Below are positions 1-11,119 of a stretch of DNA of 64,000 nt, one piece after another. The first letter of the stretch is position 1; each line of letters starts with the position of its first letter. Both the position numbers and the translations under genes were made by a program. Source of the stretch: Phascolarctos cinereus (taxonomy: Eukaryota; Chordata; Mammalia; Diprotodontia; Phascolarctidae); contig NW_018343990.1 of assembly GCF_002099425.1 (NCBI RefSeq), positions 3,820,501 through 3,884,500 on the forward strand, written 5' to 3'. The notes below the pieces were generated by a model that had not been told where the DNA came from, did not search any database, and worked only from the letters and a program-made list of their open reading frames with translations.

Positions 1-2
1 CT

Positions 3-63
<61 letters not shown>

Positions 64-105
64 TCTCTCTCTCTCTCTCTCTTTCTGTTTCTCTCTCTCT
101 CTTTT
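1..105. repeat. (CT)n microsatellite
   Basis: Nearly pure CT dinucleotide repeat at the window edge, decaying into CT-rich sequence near 105. Confidence 0.95.
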
Positions 106-327
106 CGTCTTTGGTGATATCTTGCACAGTTTCTACAGAGTGGTTGCTGTTGTCATATTGAAAATCACCAACACAAAAGAGCACATGCCAGGAATGACCG
201 GAATTTATGTCCTCCCTTTGACATTTAAAAGAGTGTGACCTTTGGCCAGTAACTTAATCTGAGTTTCATTTTCCTAATAGACAAAATGAGAATTTTATGC
301 CATAGGGTTGATCACACAATAGCCAAG

Positions 328-830
328 AATCATAGACAAGAGAGACCTCACCAATTTAACACTACTCATATATGACCAAGAATCAATCCCCTCTAAAACC
401 CATGTGACAAGAGGTCATTTAGCTTTTGCTTGAAGACTTCTAACGATGAGAAACACACCAGCTCCTAAAGTAGTCCATTCCATTTTAGAATAGCTCTTAC
501 TTTTGCGTTTGGTTGTTTGACTCATTTTGTTCGGTTTTGCTCTCCTTTGTATAAAGTCTACATTTGCCTCCTTTCAAGTTAGACTCAATGTTCTTAGCTT
601 TGCCCCCTGTGGTCAAGCCGAACGACAGTATTCTATTCCTGAGACAGCCCTTTAAATATGTCAAGACCACTGTAATATTCCCATCTCCAGACTATACAAC
701 CTCCTTTCCTTTAACTGATCCTTATATAGCATTATCTTCAAGCCTTTCATTTCATTTCCTCTGGATGCTCTCCAATTTGTAAATCATCCTTTTTAAAATG
801 TGGTATCCAGAACAGATGAGAAATGATGAG
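328..830 (-). repeat. Ancient CR1/L3-like LINE 3' fragment
   Basis: Diverged copy of an old LINE tail read in reverse. It begins with the AATCATAGA motif and runs through TTTGCTTGAAGACTTCTAA, TAGTCCATTCCATTTTAGA and TTTTAAAATGTGGTATCCAGA, landmarks of CR1-like 3' ends. Other copies are at 36790, 60075 and, on the plus strand, 30460-31095. No coding capacity is left. Confidence 0.6.
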
Positions 831-834
831 AAAT

Positions 835-2200
835 AATGTTCTCTACATGAAAAGTAATGTCCTTTGCAAAGCCTAAAGTTCTATATCAATGTCCTAATTA
901 TTACAGATACATTTAAAGAATAGGACAGGCTTTTTTCCCTTATATTTCTTGAAAGCTGTATAGATTAAAAAACATGTTATTTTGGGAGCAAATAGGAAGT
1001 TTAAGATGAAACTCTTTAAAAAATCTTTATGAAAAGATTCTTTCCACTGTTTTTTGTTTTCTCTCAAATACCCACCCAGAGATAAAGAAAGATGGTTTTA
1101 GTCCATCTTTTCATCCATCTTTTCTAAATTTATTTCTCTTGTTTTTATCCTAAAGGATTATACTAGGTTCTTCAAATTTAATTTGAAACAGAATATGCTT
1201 GTTAGCTAGCAATCATAGAACACAAGAATGTACTCAAATTAACACCTGGAAGAAATTCCTTTTTTCTGGAGTATTTTTTAGTCACCAAAAATTGAGGAAA
1301 AGAACTAGTTATTTATAAACTCTTATAGCTTTTTTATATTAAGAAAGCTAGGCAAAACATAAACACTGAGGATCTCAAATACTCCATTTAAATAATAAAA
1401 AAAAAATTCCCCTTAACCTTGCCTGGAGAAAGTATTTTTTATGCCTTGAAGAATATTTCTTTTGTTGAAATCTCACTGTATTTCCCAAATCAGGAATGTA
1501 AGCCCAATTATTCAAAATCATTTAGTTTATCAGCCAAGTGGAAAATGTTAAGGGGAATCATAATAAACAACCAGGACACCCAAGGCAATGTTTGTGTGCC
1601 TCCTGTTCAGAACAAGCTTGGGTTACAGCTGGATGGACTGCAACAGTGATGCTTACCTTTTCTCCAATTGCCAAGTCCCACCAGTGGGCCACCATTTGGG
1701 ATGCTGGCCTAAAATTGAGGAAAAGGCACATACCAGCACCAGCTTGAAGAGAACAATATTAAGCTTGGAAATTTAGTCCAAAATAACATCTGGTTTAGTC
1801 TGTCCACATATTGGAGGGAAATTGCTCCAACCTCTAGATCAGTAATTCTACAATAATACTGCTACCATTCAGAATGCCCACAGTAGGAAAGTACACCTGG
1901 TGGTAGGAGGCTAGGCTACTGGAGGTTGTTGTGATAGAATGTCATTTCTCATGGCCATTTGACCATGAGAGGCATATTTCTTCCCAAAAAAGATTTAGAG
2001 CATGTAATGGTGGAAGAAATGCTGAAAGGGTATTCAAATCTTAGCTTTTAAAAACTTAGAGGAACCATGGCAATCATTCATCTGTCTGAATTCTCCAAAG
2101 GCAGCAGGAAACAGAGCCTACAGCAGAAAAGCTGCTAAAGATATATCTCTCAGTAGGCAACTGTAACAATTATTATTCTCTTCCTTGATGATAACAATAA
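835..2200. other. Intronic sequence with nothing recognised
   Basis: AT-rich intron DNA. The short frames between 1419 and 1776 overlap in three phases, match nothing I recognise and look like chance ORFs. No repeat family was recognised. Confidence 0.5.
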
Positions 2201-2202
2201 GT

Positions 2203-2445
2203 GTTGTTGTTATTCAGTCATTTCAGTCATGCCTTTGTGACCCCATTTGGGGTTTTCTTGGCAAAGATACTGGAGTGGTTTACCATTTCTTTCTCCAGCT
2301 CATTTTACAGATGAGGAAACTGAGGCAAACAGGGGTAAGTGACCTGCCCAGGGTCACCCAGCTAGTAAGTGTCTAAGACCAGATTTGAACTATGGAAGAT
2401 GATTTCTCCAGACTCCATGCCTGGAATTCTGTCCATTGCACTTCC
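2203..2445 (-). repeat. Marsupial Mar1-type CORE-SINE, reverse
   Basis: Read in reverse complement it has the tRNA-like head (weak here), the CORE words for 'TAGCTGGGTGACCCTGGGCA' and the Mar1-specific middle about 'ctggagaaagaaatgg...accactccagtatctttgcc', ending in a (CAA)n-like tail at 2203. Good preservation suggests a marsupial-specific insertion. Confidence 0.88.
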
Positions 2446-2465
2446 TATTTTTTCTCGATAATACT

Positions 2466-2716
2466 AATAATAACAATTAGCATTTATATATAGGGCTTTA
2501 AAGTTTATAATGCATTTTACACATGTCAACCTTATTTGATCCCCACAACAACCCAAGGACGCCCATTCTATTAGTGTCTCTGTTTTACAGATGAGGAAAC
2601 TGCACCTGAACAAGATTAAGTGATTTTCCCAGAATCACACTGTAAGTGTCTGAGGCAAGATTCAAAGTCAGGTATTCCTAAGTGCTATTCCATTGCTCTG
2701 TGCCCTGAACTACCTC
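2466..2716 (-). repeat. MIR/Ther-1 CORE-SINE, reverse
   Basis: Near full-length old SINE, with TTTTACAGATGAGGAAACTG, AAGTGATTTTCCCAGAATCA and the (AAT)n-rich 3' tail at the left. The diverged head ends near 2716. Confidence 0.8.
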
Positions 2717-2789
2717 ACTACCCATGTTTAGGCTTGGTTGGTTATAAGGTATGGGTTAAAGATTCTAAAACTTCCATATAAATGCAAAA

Positions 2790-2890
2790 TTCAGCCAATC
2801 AATTCAATCTGACAAATATTTATTGAGTAAACATCTATGTAACGTGCCCTGCTAGCAGCTGGGGAGACAAAGCCTAAACAAGACGAGGCT
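2790..2890 (+). repeat. Fragment of a mammalian interspersed repeat (TTTATTGAG...GGGGAGACAAA type)
   Basis: Matches the family start pattern CAAATATTTATTGAGTAAAC ... GCTGGGGAGACAAAG seen at 4805, 15795, 16270, 41060 and 59850. Family name not resolved by eye. Confidence 0.5.
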
Positions 2891-3144
2891 GCTGTTTTGG
2901 CGTCATCGTGCACATAGATACTATTTCAATATTCTCAATATGTCTATTTTCTTTTGAAACTACTCAAAAGCCATTTCATAAACCTTCAGAAACTCTGAAT
3001 TATATGCTATTAAGCTTTCCGATCTCTCCAGGCAGTAGTAATCTCTTTCCCCCCTCTCTGAGCTCCAATAGCATTTAATCTGTAGATTTTTTTTTTGGAC
3101 TTTCACATTCTGCTTTCTAGTTATTTTCTACATCTTTTTCTCCC

Positions 3145-3235
3145 TCACTAGATTATATGCTCCCTGGGGACAGAGAAGTATGTCTTATTTTCCTTTATAT
3201 TCTCTACAATACCAGAAAATACCTTGAACATAGAA
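3145..3235 (+). repeat. L2-like LINE 3' end
   Basis: ACTAGATTATATGCTCCCTG ... ACCTTGAACATAG is the diverged 3'-end motif ('gtaagctccttgaggacaggg...cctggcacatag') of L2-type LINEs. Confidence 0.6.
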
Positions 3236-3284
3236 AAAAATATTGTATATCTTAAATAAAAATAAAAATAAACATCTTATTAAT

Positions 3285-3500
3285 ATTAGTAATAATAAAG
3301 GTTTTCAAATGATTTTATGTGCATGATGTATTGTGGAAGGAAAGTGCTATTGTCTTGCCCATCTTGCATACGAGCAAACTAAAGCTGAGTGAGGTTAAGT
3401 GACTTTCCCAGGGTCACATAGTTGTAAATATCGCTATATTATGTGAATCCAAATTTTCTTGATCTCAAGTCTCATACTCTATTTAGTAGGGAATGCTCTC
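3285..3500 (-). repeat. MIR/Ther-1 CORE-SINE, reverse
   Basis: Contains GAGCAAACTAAAGCTGAG and GTTAAGTGACTTTCCCAGGG, the reverse CORE, plus an AATAATAAAG tail at its left end. Confidence 0.75.
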
Positions 3501-3609
3501 TCTATACTGTACCATTTTACCTTCATAGCACAAGAAAGCATTCTAATATATCTTGAAAGAATTAATATATACAAATAAAGTCATGTTACTTGATTATCCA
3601 AAACATATA

Positions 3610-3800
3610 GAAGTGGGTGCCAGGTAAGGTTTGGAATAAAATTGGGCTCAAATGCTAGCTGTGCTTCTTCTTGACTGGGTGACTTTGGATGCATAATTTT
3701 ATTTCTATCATTATCAGTTTTATTAACTAAAATAAAGTAAAGAGATTGAACTAGACTGGTCTATGAGGTCCCTTTCAGCTCTGATATTTACAGATATTTT
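3610..3800 (+). repeat. CORE-SINE (MIR/Ther type), forward, diverged
   Basis: GACTGGGTGACTTTGGATGC resembles the CORE, followed by a 'gattgaactagactggtctatgaggtccctttcagctctgat'-type tail common to marsupial MIR-like copies. Confidence 0.6.
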
Positions 3801-4075
3801 CTAAAAGTAATTTTAACAAATGTTCATCTGAAAAGAATAAAAATTAATGGCATGAATTCACACAGACCAGAGTCACAGTCTCTTCTAAATGATCATTCTG
3901 GGGAAAGATAAGAGATTGGTAATTATATCGTATTATTTGTTCTAAATGCATTCCCTTTCTTCTTCTTGCCTGCCTCCATTCCAAGGGCTGAAAAGAGGAA
4001 TAAAAAGGTTTTAGACCTAATACTATGACCTAATGCTAGAGACAAAGCAGATTATCTATCTGTCTCTCTCTACAT

Positions 4076-4101
4076 CCATCCATCCATCTATCTATCTATC
4101 C

Positions 4102-4184
<83 letters not shown>
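4076..4184. repeat. (TATC)n microsatellite
   Basis: About 25 near-perfect TATC units preceded by imperfect CATC/TATC units. It creates an artefactual 'YLSI' repeat ORF on the plus strand. Confidence 0.97.
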
Positions 4185-4347
4185 CACACATAATGGATGG
4201 GAAGAAGCCCTTTTCCTTCACGACAACCAAAAAATCTCTTGCGCCATACTGTTTTCAGTGCTTAAAATTGTACTGATTGAGATTCGTTAGCCCCTCCAGA
4301 AGACATAATGCCCTTATTGGTAATCAGCACTTCAGAATGAGTTAGAC

Positions 4348-4513
4348 CAGGGGTGGGGAACCTGTGGCTTTCTAGGTCCTTGGGTGCAGCCTTTTAACTG
4401 AGTCCAAGTTTTACAGAAAAAATTCTTTTAATAAGGGGATTTGTTCTGTGAAGTTTTGATTCAGTCAAAGGGCTGCACTTGAGGACCTAGAAGCCACAGT
4501 TTCCCCAGCCCCA
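4348..4513. mobile_element. Palindromic hAT-type MITE with 8-bp target duplication
   Basis: The left end CAGGGGTGGGGAACCTGTGG mirrors the right end CCACAGTTTCCCCAGCCCCA, typical hAT terminal repeats. The flanks are AGTTAGAC (4340-4347) and AGTTAGAT (4514-4521), an 8-bp target duplication with one mismatch. The two halves are inverted copies almost to the centre, so single-stranded DNA or RNA would fold into a roughly 80-bp hairpin. No transposase is present. Confidence 0.88.
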
Positions 4514-4799
4514 AGTTAGATTATTAGATGCTTTCAACTGTCAGCTAGCAAGTATATGTCTGTATACTGGAGATGTGGGGAACAGGGATGTACATTATGG
4601 GAGAGGTAAGTCTAGAGAAAATGAGGCAGGCATAATTGGAGACTGGGAGGCAAATTTGGAAGTGTGGGGATCTGGGCCAAGTAAGGGATGAAGAGATGAC
4701 AAAATTTTGAAAGGTGAAGCCAGAAGATGCCAAAGCCAAACTTACTCTTTTGGGTGACATTTGGATTAAAGGGTATGTGTGTCTGTCTATAGATATCTA

Positions 4800-5005
4800 T
4801 ATATCTAGCAGCATTTATTGAAAGGGCACTTAAAAATGCACAAACCAGTATTAACTGTTTTCAACAGAACAATAGATAGGCTTCCCACCTTTAAGAAGCT
4901 TACAACCTAATGAGAAATGGATAATGGGGAGATTGGGTATGGAGAGTGGAAGGGTATTGAATAATTACATAAGAAGATGTGTAACATACAATAAGAAATA
5001 CCAAA
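4800..5005 (+). repeat. Diverged mammalian interspersed repeat (same family as 15795)
   Basis: AGCAGCATTTATTGAAAGGG ... TTAAGAAGCTTACAACCTAA follows the 'ctcaaggagcttacaatctaatg' layout of the family also seen at 15795 and 59850. Confidence 0.5.
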
Positions 5006-5327
5006 TACACGGTGCTCTTAGTATGTAATTATTCACAGATGGGCACTATTACTAGATTACTAAAATGGCCACAGTTGAGTGGCTTTAGTTTTAGAAGAGG
5101 TGAGTCTTTATAAATGCTCTGAAGAAGGGAAGCATCTGATCTGGGGGGAAAAAAAGGTAGGGGAGAGGAAGGCATTACAAATGAACTATTGGAGGAATGA
5201 AAGCTGGGAGACAAAGGCAAATGATCCACATGTAATAGTTGGTATGCAAGTGTTTTCTGTTGAACATTTGTTAATAAACATGTCACTCCCATTATGAATG
5301 AGGCTATGCTTATGCACCATTTGAAAA

Positions 5328-5616
5328 CTACTGTTGTTGTTTTGTGGTTTTCATCTTGTCTGATTCTTTGTGACCTCACTTGGGTTTTTTGCTTTGTTTT
5401 GTTTTTTTGGCAATGATACTGGAGTGGTTTGCCATTTCCTTCTCCAGCTCATTTTACAGTTGAGAAAACTGAAGTTACAGATGAGAAAACAGAGTTAAGT
5501 GATTTGCCCAGGGTCACATAGCTAGTATGTGTCTGAGGCCAGATTTGAATTCAGGAAGATGAGTTGCCTATCCCCAGGCCTGGTGGTCTATCCACTATAC
5601 TACCTAGCTGCCCTTT
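5328..5616 (-). repeat. Mar1-type CORE-SINE, reverse, full length
   Basis: Contains the Mar1 middle 'actggagtggtttgccatttccttctccag', the CORE (TTGCCCAGGGTCACATAGCT) and the tRNA-like head ending CTACCTAGCTGCCC. A roughly 20-bp duplication of the GATGAGAAAACTGAAG word lies near 5460-5490. Confidence 0.88.
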
Positions 5617-5619
5617 CGA

Positions 5620-7705
5620 AAACCATACATCTCTCTACCTTTGGTGAAAAAGCCAAGGTAAGAGGACTTAGTTGGAGGCCAACATTTCCCCATGCATACC
5701 GTGCAATAGAGTCATGGCTGTAATGGGTGATTCCTATTCAGAATCCTATGAGATTAATTCCTTAACACAGATTGAATCAGAATATGGGAGCTAGAAAAGG
5801 ATAAGGATAAGGTGAGGGGTAATCCTTCTCTAACTCAGGAATCTGGGCTGAATCCTTATGAGCCTGACAGAAGAGCTGCCTCCAAGTGGTACCTACGATC
5901 TTGTAGGCTCCTTGGTAAGATCAAACTGAGAGAAATTAAGGAGCAAGTGGTTCTCTCCTCATGTCTATTCCATACAGAAGAGACTTTTCGCACTCTTGTT
6001 TGAGTTTCTCCACAAGGTACTTTCCTAGAAGTATCTGGAAGAGGTGGGCATACTTTTTTGTGAATGGAAGGGAGAGAGTAAAAAAAAATACCTGCTCGCT
6101 CATTTTCCCATGTTAATTAACTTCCTGTTCTGTCTTAAGTATATACTTCACAAATGGATTTGTTACTTTTGGATGTTCTGTGTGTGCTAAAAAGGAGACT
6201 TGGCCTATATTTACATAATAAAGATTACCTAAAAGGCCCTACCATATTTGTGATAATTCGGGGTCCCAGAACTGAGGAGAGACTCTTTAAACAGCTGGAA
6301 CCATATGCTCTGAAGAATCAAAGGCCAATGTTAAAAAGTGGCATAAAATATGTTATCAAGGAGAAAAATGTGGTCAAGCCATGGAAGTGAAGGCAAGGAA
6401 AAACAACTGGATGTTTTGTGTTCAGGACTGGTACTCACCAGATGTTCAAAAAATACAGAAAGGAAGACTTCCAACAAAGTGGGCAGATTGTCTGTAGTGG
6501 GATTTTTTTCAGACCTATGGTAAGAACTGCACAGCCTGAGAAGGCATGGTAGTTTGAAACTTGTGCTTGTAGATACAGTAGTTGTATTAATGAGATAATG
6601 AAGCCATTGAAAGAAATAGGAAACATTATTGTATGTTTATGAATATGACTTATGAATATATTCATTTTCTGTTTTTGTTAATAATGCTCCAAAAACGTGA
6701 TAAAGCACAATGTGCTTTTTTCAGATTGTCTCCAAAAATACTCAAGGGCACATGCACACATCAACTCCTATGAGGCAAGCAAGGACAGGAATATTCTCAC
6801 TCAAGTTAATGGTAGAAAAAAAGTGAAAAAAAAACCCTCCTTGAACGCTGCATAAAGTAGCGTGCTTTGCAAGACAATATTGTAATATTCTTTGACATTC
6901 CATTATTCTTCAAAGCATTTAAATCTGCTTATAAAATATCCATATTATTTTAATAGCTATTAACCTATTAAGTATAATGGGGGATTTTCTGTAATATGTG
7001 AAAAATTTCCACAAAAATAATTTATTTCTATTAATTGCGGAAATTTGAATTATTGATTTTTCACTATCATGATTTTTGTAAACCACTTTTGAAGTGTAGA
7101 GTGTTAGCAATATGTCAGTTGTTTTCAAAAGCCCTAATCACATGTGCCGTACATCTAGATATAAATGAAAATTTCCTCTTTTTGTTGTATTTATCTAGAG
7201 AGACATGAGTTTTAGTGTGTTTCTAGTGTTTTCTTGACCATGCACTCAAATTTCTTCTTCAGCTAAGACCCTATTATCTTTTCTCCTAGTATAATGTGAG
7301 GAAACACTAGCTTCCTGTGTCAGAAAAAAGTAATTCCCGAAATCTCCCACTAGTATTCTTGATGGTTTAGGCAGAAAAGGAGGCCATTAGTTGTCACCCT
7401 CCCTCCCCCCAATTCACCTGGAATCTTCTTGGAGTGGCTACTGGCACATAAAATGGTAAATATATTGTTGTGGAATGAATAAGTGGATTTATGTGAATAC
7501 ATATATGGGGCAGGGATTTACACAAATTGTTAAACAGAAGTAGATTCTTCATTTAATTAGGACAAATACAGAGATTAAATGAGCATGTAGAAAATTTGAC
7601 GGCAAGTTAGCAAACTGTATCTAATTTATGGAAATGTTTCATTATTTTTGTAGTCATGTTGTCATGTCTCCATTCTGTGAAAAGAACCCCAACTTATACA
7701 ATGAA
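5620..7705. other. Intronic sequence without recognised repeats
   Basis: AT-rich. The longest frame (plus, 6154-6390, 78 codons, start MDLLLLDVLCVL) has no motif I recognise and no codon-like features, so it is not called as a gene. Confidence 0.45.
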
Positions 7706-7707
7706 AA

Positions 7708-7865
7708 AAAAATTTGAACCTGGGTTCAAAACCAGCTTTACTGCATACTAGCTGTGTGACCTTGGGTAAATTACTTAACTTCTGGCCAATTTCCTCAACT
7801 ATAAAATGTGGTGGTTGGACTAGAGGCCCTTTAAGGTTTCTTCCAGCTATAAATCTTTCCTCATA
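7708..7865 (+). repeat. MIR/Ther-type CORE-SINE, forward
   Basis: CTAGCTGTGTGACCTTGGGT, TTACTTAACTTCTGGCCAAT and a 'gttggactagaggccctttaaggtttcttcc' tail. Confidence 0.82.
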
Positions 7866-7885
7866 TTTATTTATTATTTCTCTGT

Positions 7886-7906
7886 GGGAGGGAGGGGGAG
7901 AGAAAA

Positions 7907-7957
<51 letters not shown>

Positions 7958-8046
7958 AGAAGAGAGAAGAAGAAGAAGAAGAAGAAGAAGAAGAAGAAGA
8001 AGAAGAAGAAGAGGAGGAGGAGGAGAAGGGAGAAGAGGAAGAAAGA
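7886..8046. repeat. (GA)n/(GAA)n/(GAG)n purine tract
   Basis: Uninterrupted purine strand of about 150 bases built of GA, GAA and GAG units. It gives false poly-Glu (plus) and poly-Leu (minus) ORFs. Mirror symmetry makes it a possible triplex-forming tract. Confidence 0.95.
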
Positions 8047-8229
8047 TATAAGTCAAAATTTGTGAAATATTTTGTATTTTTGGTGGTATCCCCAAGGCAC
8101 TTGTACTAATCCTTTCCTTCTACCCATTACCCCCACTCACTCTGAGAGTCATTTTTGAAGCAACTGATTTTGATTTATTTTAAGATTAGGTTTATAAATG
8201 CTGTGACCCCACAGGCATCTAACTTCATC

Positions 8230-8437
8230 AGGGTACAGTAGAATGAGTTGAGCACTGGATTTGATGTAAGAGGACTTAATCCAAATCCTGCTTTGCCACT
8301 TCTTGCGCTGTGATCCTGAACAAGTCATTGGCATCTCCGGGGTTTGGTTTCCTCATCTCTAAAGTGAGGGGGCTTAGATCAGTTGACCTCTAAGTTCCTT
8401 CCTTGCTCCAAATCTATGACTCTGGGATTTATTGGCT
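8230..8437 (+). repeat. CORE-SINE (MIR/Ther type), forward
   Basis: Layout 'gagcactggatttgatgtaagaggact...', CTGTGATCCTGAACAAGTCA and tail 'gatcagttgacctctaagttccttccttgctcc'. Confidence 0.7.
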
Positions 8438-8651
8438 CAATAAATGATCTATGATTGTATGCATCTCATACCCCTTACTTATTAAATGGTCTTCAGAGAG
8501 TTACTGGGTCCAAAAATCCATCACTGCACAGCCATCCTGGGGATAAGCCTCTCTGAACTTAGCTAGGCCAATCCTCAGGCAAGATGAATATAGTCTGCCT
8601 ATAGCCTTTTCAGTAAATTATTAACAATTTTTTTAAAATTAAGAGTCTTTT

Positions 8652-8794
8652 GGGGGCAGCAAGGTGGCACAGTGGATAGAGCACCGGCCCTGAAGTCAGG
8701 AAGACCTGAGTTCAAATCTGGCCTCAGACCAAACACTTGACACTTACTAGCTGTGTGACCCTGGACAAGTCACTTAACCCCAATTGCACCCCCC
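8652..8794 (+). repeat. Young tRNA-derived marsupial SINE with target duplication
   Basis: The head is GGCAGCAAGGTGGCACAGTG (A-box region), with GAGTTCAAATC as B box and CORE CTAGCTGTGTGACCCTGGAC. Flanking duplications AAAATTAAGAGTCTTTT (8635-8651) and AAAATTAAAGTCTTTT (8795-8810) mark a retroposition event. It is oriented opposite to the SINEs at 2203 and 5328 in the same intron. Confidence 0.92.
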
Positions 8795-8810
8795 AAAATT
8801 AAAGTCTTTT

Positions 8811-9415
8811 GTGTAACTCCCCTCCCCATATACATATCCACACAAATCCACATTACTTCCATAACAAAATATTTACTATTTTAAAGGCAGTAGCCAATCC
8901 AAGGTGAATTGGGGAGGGAGGGTAACTACTAATGTCCTCCTTTTCTGCCTAAAACAATCAAGAATACTAGTGCCTTCTATCTCTGCATGTGGAAGCTGAA
9001 CAATTTTGAAAGGTTGGTGTTTGCGAAAGCATTAACAAAAAGGAGGTCTGGGCTCTTTGGTATATACTATTTATTAGAGTAATGAGTGATATTTCCATTT
9101 TGGGATACCAGGAAGGCTTCTGAGTTTCAACAATCTAAATCTTAGGTTTTCCTTATCTTGAAGATTAAAATTGAAATCAGAACAGTATGTGAAACAAGGC
9201 AATGGATATTTTTATTGCTATTGTATTCGCTCTCACATGTATGATAATTTGACAGCATTTATTTAATTCAGATACATCTGCTTCATATGTAGTACAAGAA
9301 ATTCAAAGGGACCAATTATTTGTATTCCAATGGTTATCATTTGGTCTTCAAAATATGTAGATTTTAAAAATATAATAAAATTAGATCATTATGAAACCCT
9401 TTAGATATGAAAATA
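8811..9415. other. Intronic sequence without recognised repeats
   Basis: AT-rich, with no repeat, motif or long frame recognised. Confidence 0.4.
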
Positions 9416-9417
9416 GC

Positions 9418-9645
9418 TTATAAAGCATTAAGTTTAGAAAGCACTTTACATATATTTCATGTGATCCTCGCAATAACAGTCTGAGGTAGGTTCTATTATT
9501 ATTCCCATTTTACAGATGAGGAAACCCACGCTTAGAGATAAGGTGACTTACCCAGGGTGTCACAGATAGGATTTGAGTCAGTACTCAAAATCAGTTCTTC
9601 CTAACTTTGCGTTCATCACTCTAACTGTATACCATGACGCCTCTT
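9418..9645 (-). repeat. MIR/Ther-1 CORE-SINE, reverse
   Basis: CATTTTACAGATGAGGAAAC, TGACTTACCCAGGGTGTCAC and the tail words AAAGCACTTTACATATATTT. Confidence 0.82.
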
Positions 9646-10032
9646 TAAAGGAAGAAAATGGAACTAATAAAAAGCAAAATCGTACTTATACCAAATAAAA
9701 CATAGGAACAAATGAATGAACATACCTTAAGTTCTTTCTAGGAGCTTTGGAATTCCTTAAACTTAGAATAAGCTTAGCAAAATGTCACTCACAAAGTTAT
9801 CTACTACAATATTTAAACTATTACAATAATAGCATGAGGAAAAGATATAAATTATTAGAAAATATGGTGGAAAGAAGATAAATGAAAGTGAATTAAGTTA
9901 ATAGAAAATGGGTTTGATTTTTAATATAAAGACAGGTGGGCTGATGAGCATCATGTAAATGTATCAGAAAGAGAAGGACCAAACAAATTCTTCATGTCAG
10001 TGCAAAACCAGCCAATGCTAAACCATGACCTT

Positions 10033-10061
10033 CTGGGGGTAGCCCTGTTTGCCACCCCCAG
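10033..10061. other. 29-nt perfect-stem hairpin
   Basis: CTGGGGGT and ACCCCCAG form an 8-bp stem that continues as GC/GC after a mismatch, around a 7-base loop. It lies in otherwise AT-rich intron. Function unknown; it may be chance. Confidence 0.3.
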
Positions 10062-10094
10062 GCTTTGACATTATCTTTGTGTGTTGTCTTCTTC

Positions 10095-10205
10095 CATTAG
10101 AATAGAACCTCCCTGAAGTCAGAGACTGCACTGTTGGCTTGTATTTGTACGCTTGATACTTAGCATAATACTTGGAACATAGGGAACATTGAATAAATTC
10201 ATGCT
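10095..10205 (+). repeat. L2-like LINE 3' end
   Basis: TAGAATAGAACCTCCCTGAA ... CTTAGCATAATACTTGGAAC ... GAATAAATTCATGC matches the L2-type 3' terminus. A CT-rich tract follows to 10275. Confidence 0.65.
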
Positions 10206-10277
10206 TTCTCTTTCCCTCTGTCTCTGTCTCCCTCTTTGTCTGCCTCTGTCTGTCTTTCTGTCTCCTCTTTCCCTCTT

Positions 10278-10545
10278 AATAGTGCAGTGAAAAGAGTGCT
10301 GATCTGGAGTCAGAAAGTTCTGATTTCAAAATCTATCCTTAGACATTTACTAGCTTTGTAACCCTGGATAAGTCACTTAACCTATCTGCCTCAGTTTTCT
10401 ATTGTAAAAGAGGACTAATAATGGCACCTATCTCCAGGACAGAAAGAGATATTTGCAGGATACTTTGAAAACCCTAAAGCACCATATAAATTCTAACTAT
10501 AATTATCATCATCATCATCGTCACCATCATCATCATCATCATCCT
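10278..10545 (+). repeat. Full-length MIR/Ther-1 CORE-SINE with (ATC)n tail
   Basis: Head 'agtgaaaagagtgctgatctggagtcag', CORE TGTAACCCTGGATAAGTCAC, then CTCAGTTTTC and AAAGCACCATATAAATTCTA, ending in (ATC)n at 10505-10545. The order is that of a complete Ther-1/MIR unit. Confidence 0.82.
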
Positions 10546-10864
10546 TACTCTACACCTGTCATCCTTTCCACTGAATTAATAAGCTCATTTTTATAAAAGC
10601 AAAATAAAAACAAAAATGCAAGTGATGTTTAAGGTTAAAGACAAAATTCCTACACAAATAAAGTAGTGTGCTTTTTTTAGATTTATATATTTAGAAATAG
10701 TAAGATAGATTACTTATGATATTTCTTTTTACAAAATCCTCAAAGCTTCTTGAACATTCTAACATTGCTATAGGCATAATTTAGATGGTAAATAATTATT
10801 ACAAGTTATAAATAACATTAATTATAAATAACAAAGCAAAAGCATAATTTTAACATTGAAAGAA

Positions 10865-10995
10865 AACACTGCCTGCATGGTCTTGGGCAAGTCACTTAAG
10901 CTCTTGGGATATTTAAGGGTTTTTTCTGTAAAATGAGGGATTGAACTAGAGCTAGATTTTCTCTTTAGTCCCATCTAATTCTGTAATGCTACAAT
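10865..10995 (+). repeat. CORE-SINE fragment, forward
   Basis: TGGTCTTGGGCAAGTCACTT, then TGTAAAATGAGGGATTGAAC and a TAGTCCCATCTAATTCTG tail. Confidence 0.75.
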
Positions 10996-11064
10996 TCGAA
11001 TGCTCCCACCACATCAGTGTATAAAGCATTTCTCTTTAAATAAAGGGTATTTAAATCTGCACAA

Positions 11065-11118
11065 TGCATTTGGAGTCAGAAGACCCAGATTCAAGTTTTA
11101 GCTTTTCTTCTGTCTCCT
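11065..11118 (+). repeat. CORE-SINE head fragment
   Basis: CATTTGGAGTCAGAAGACCC and AGATTCAAGTTTTAGC resemble the SINE head up to the B box, and then similarity stops. Confidence 0.45.
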
Positions 11119-11119
11119 A

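Noticed and set aside
4033-4290. Plus frame with 'YLSI' repeats
   Set aside because: Translation of the TATC microsatellite.
6154-6390. 78-codon plus-strand frame, MDLLLLDVLCVL...
   Set aside because: No recognisable domain, no splice or promoter context, and in AT-rich intron DNA. A chance frame of this length is expected.
7714-8109. Plus frame with long Arg-Glu and Glu runs, and its Leu/Ser-rich mirror on the minus strand
   Set aside because: Produced by the GA/GAA/GAG microsatellite.
8652-8794. tRNA gene suggested by A- and B-box words
   Set aside because: The promoter words belong to a tRNA-derived SINE; no cloverleaf or anticodon arm is preserved. The same applies to 41825, 42290 and 59432.
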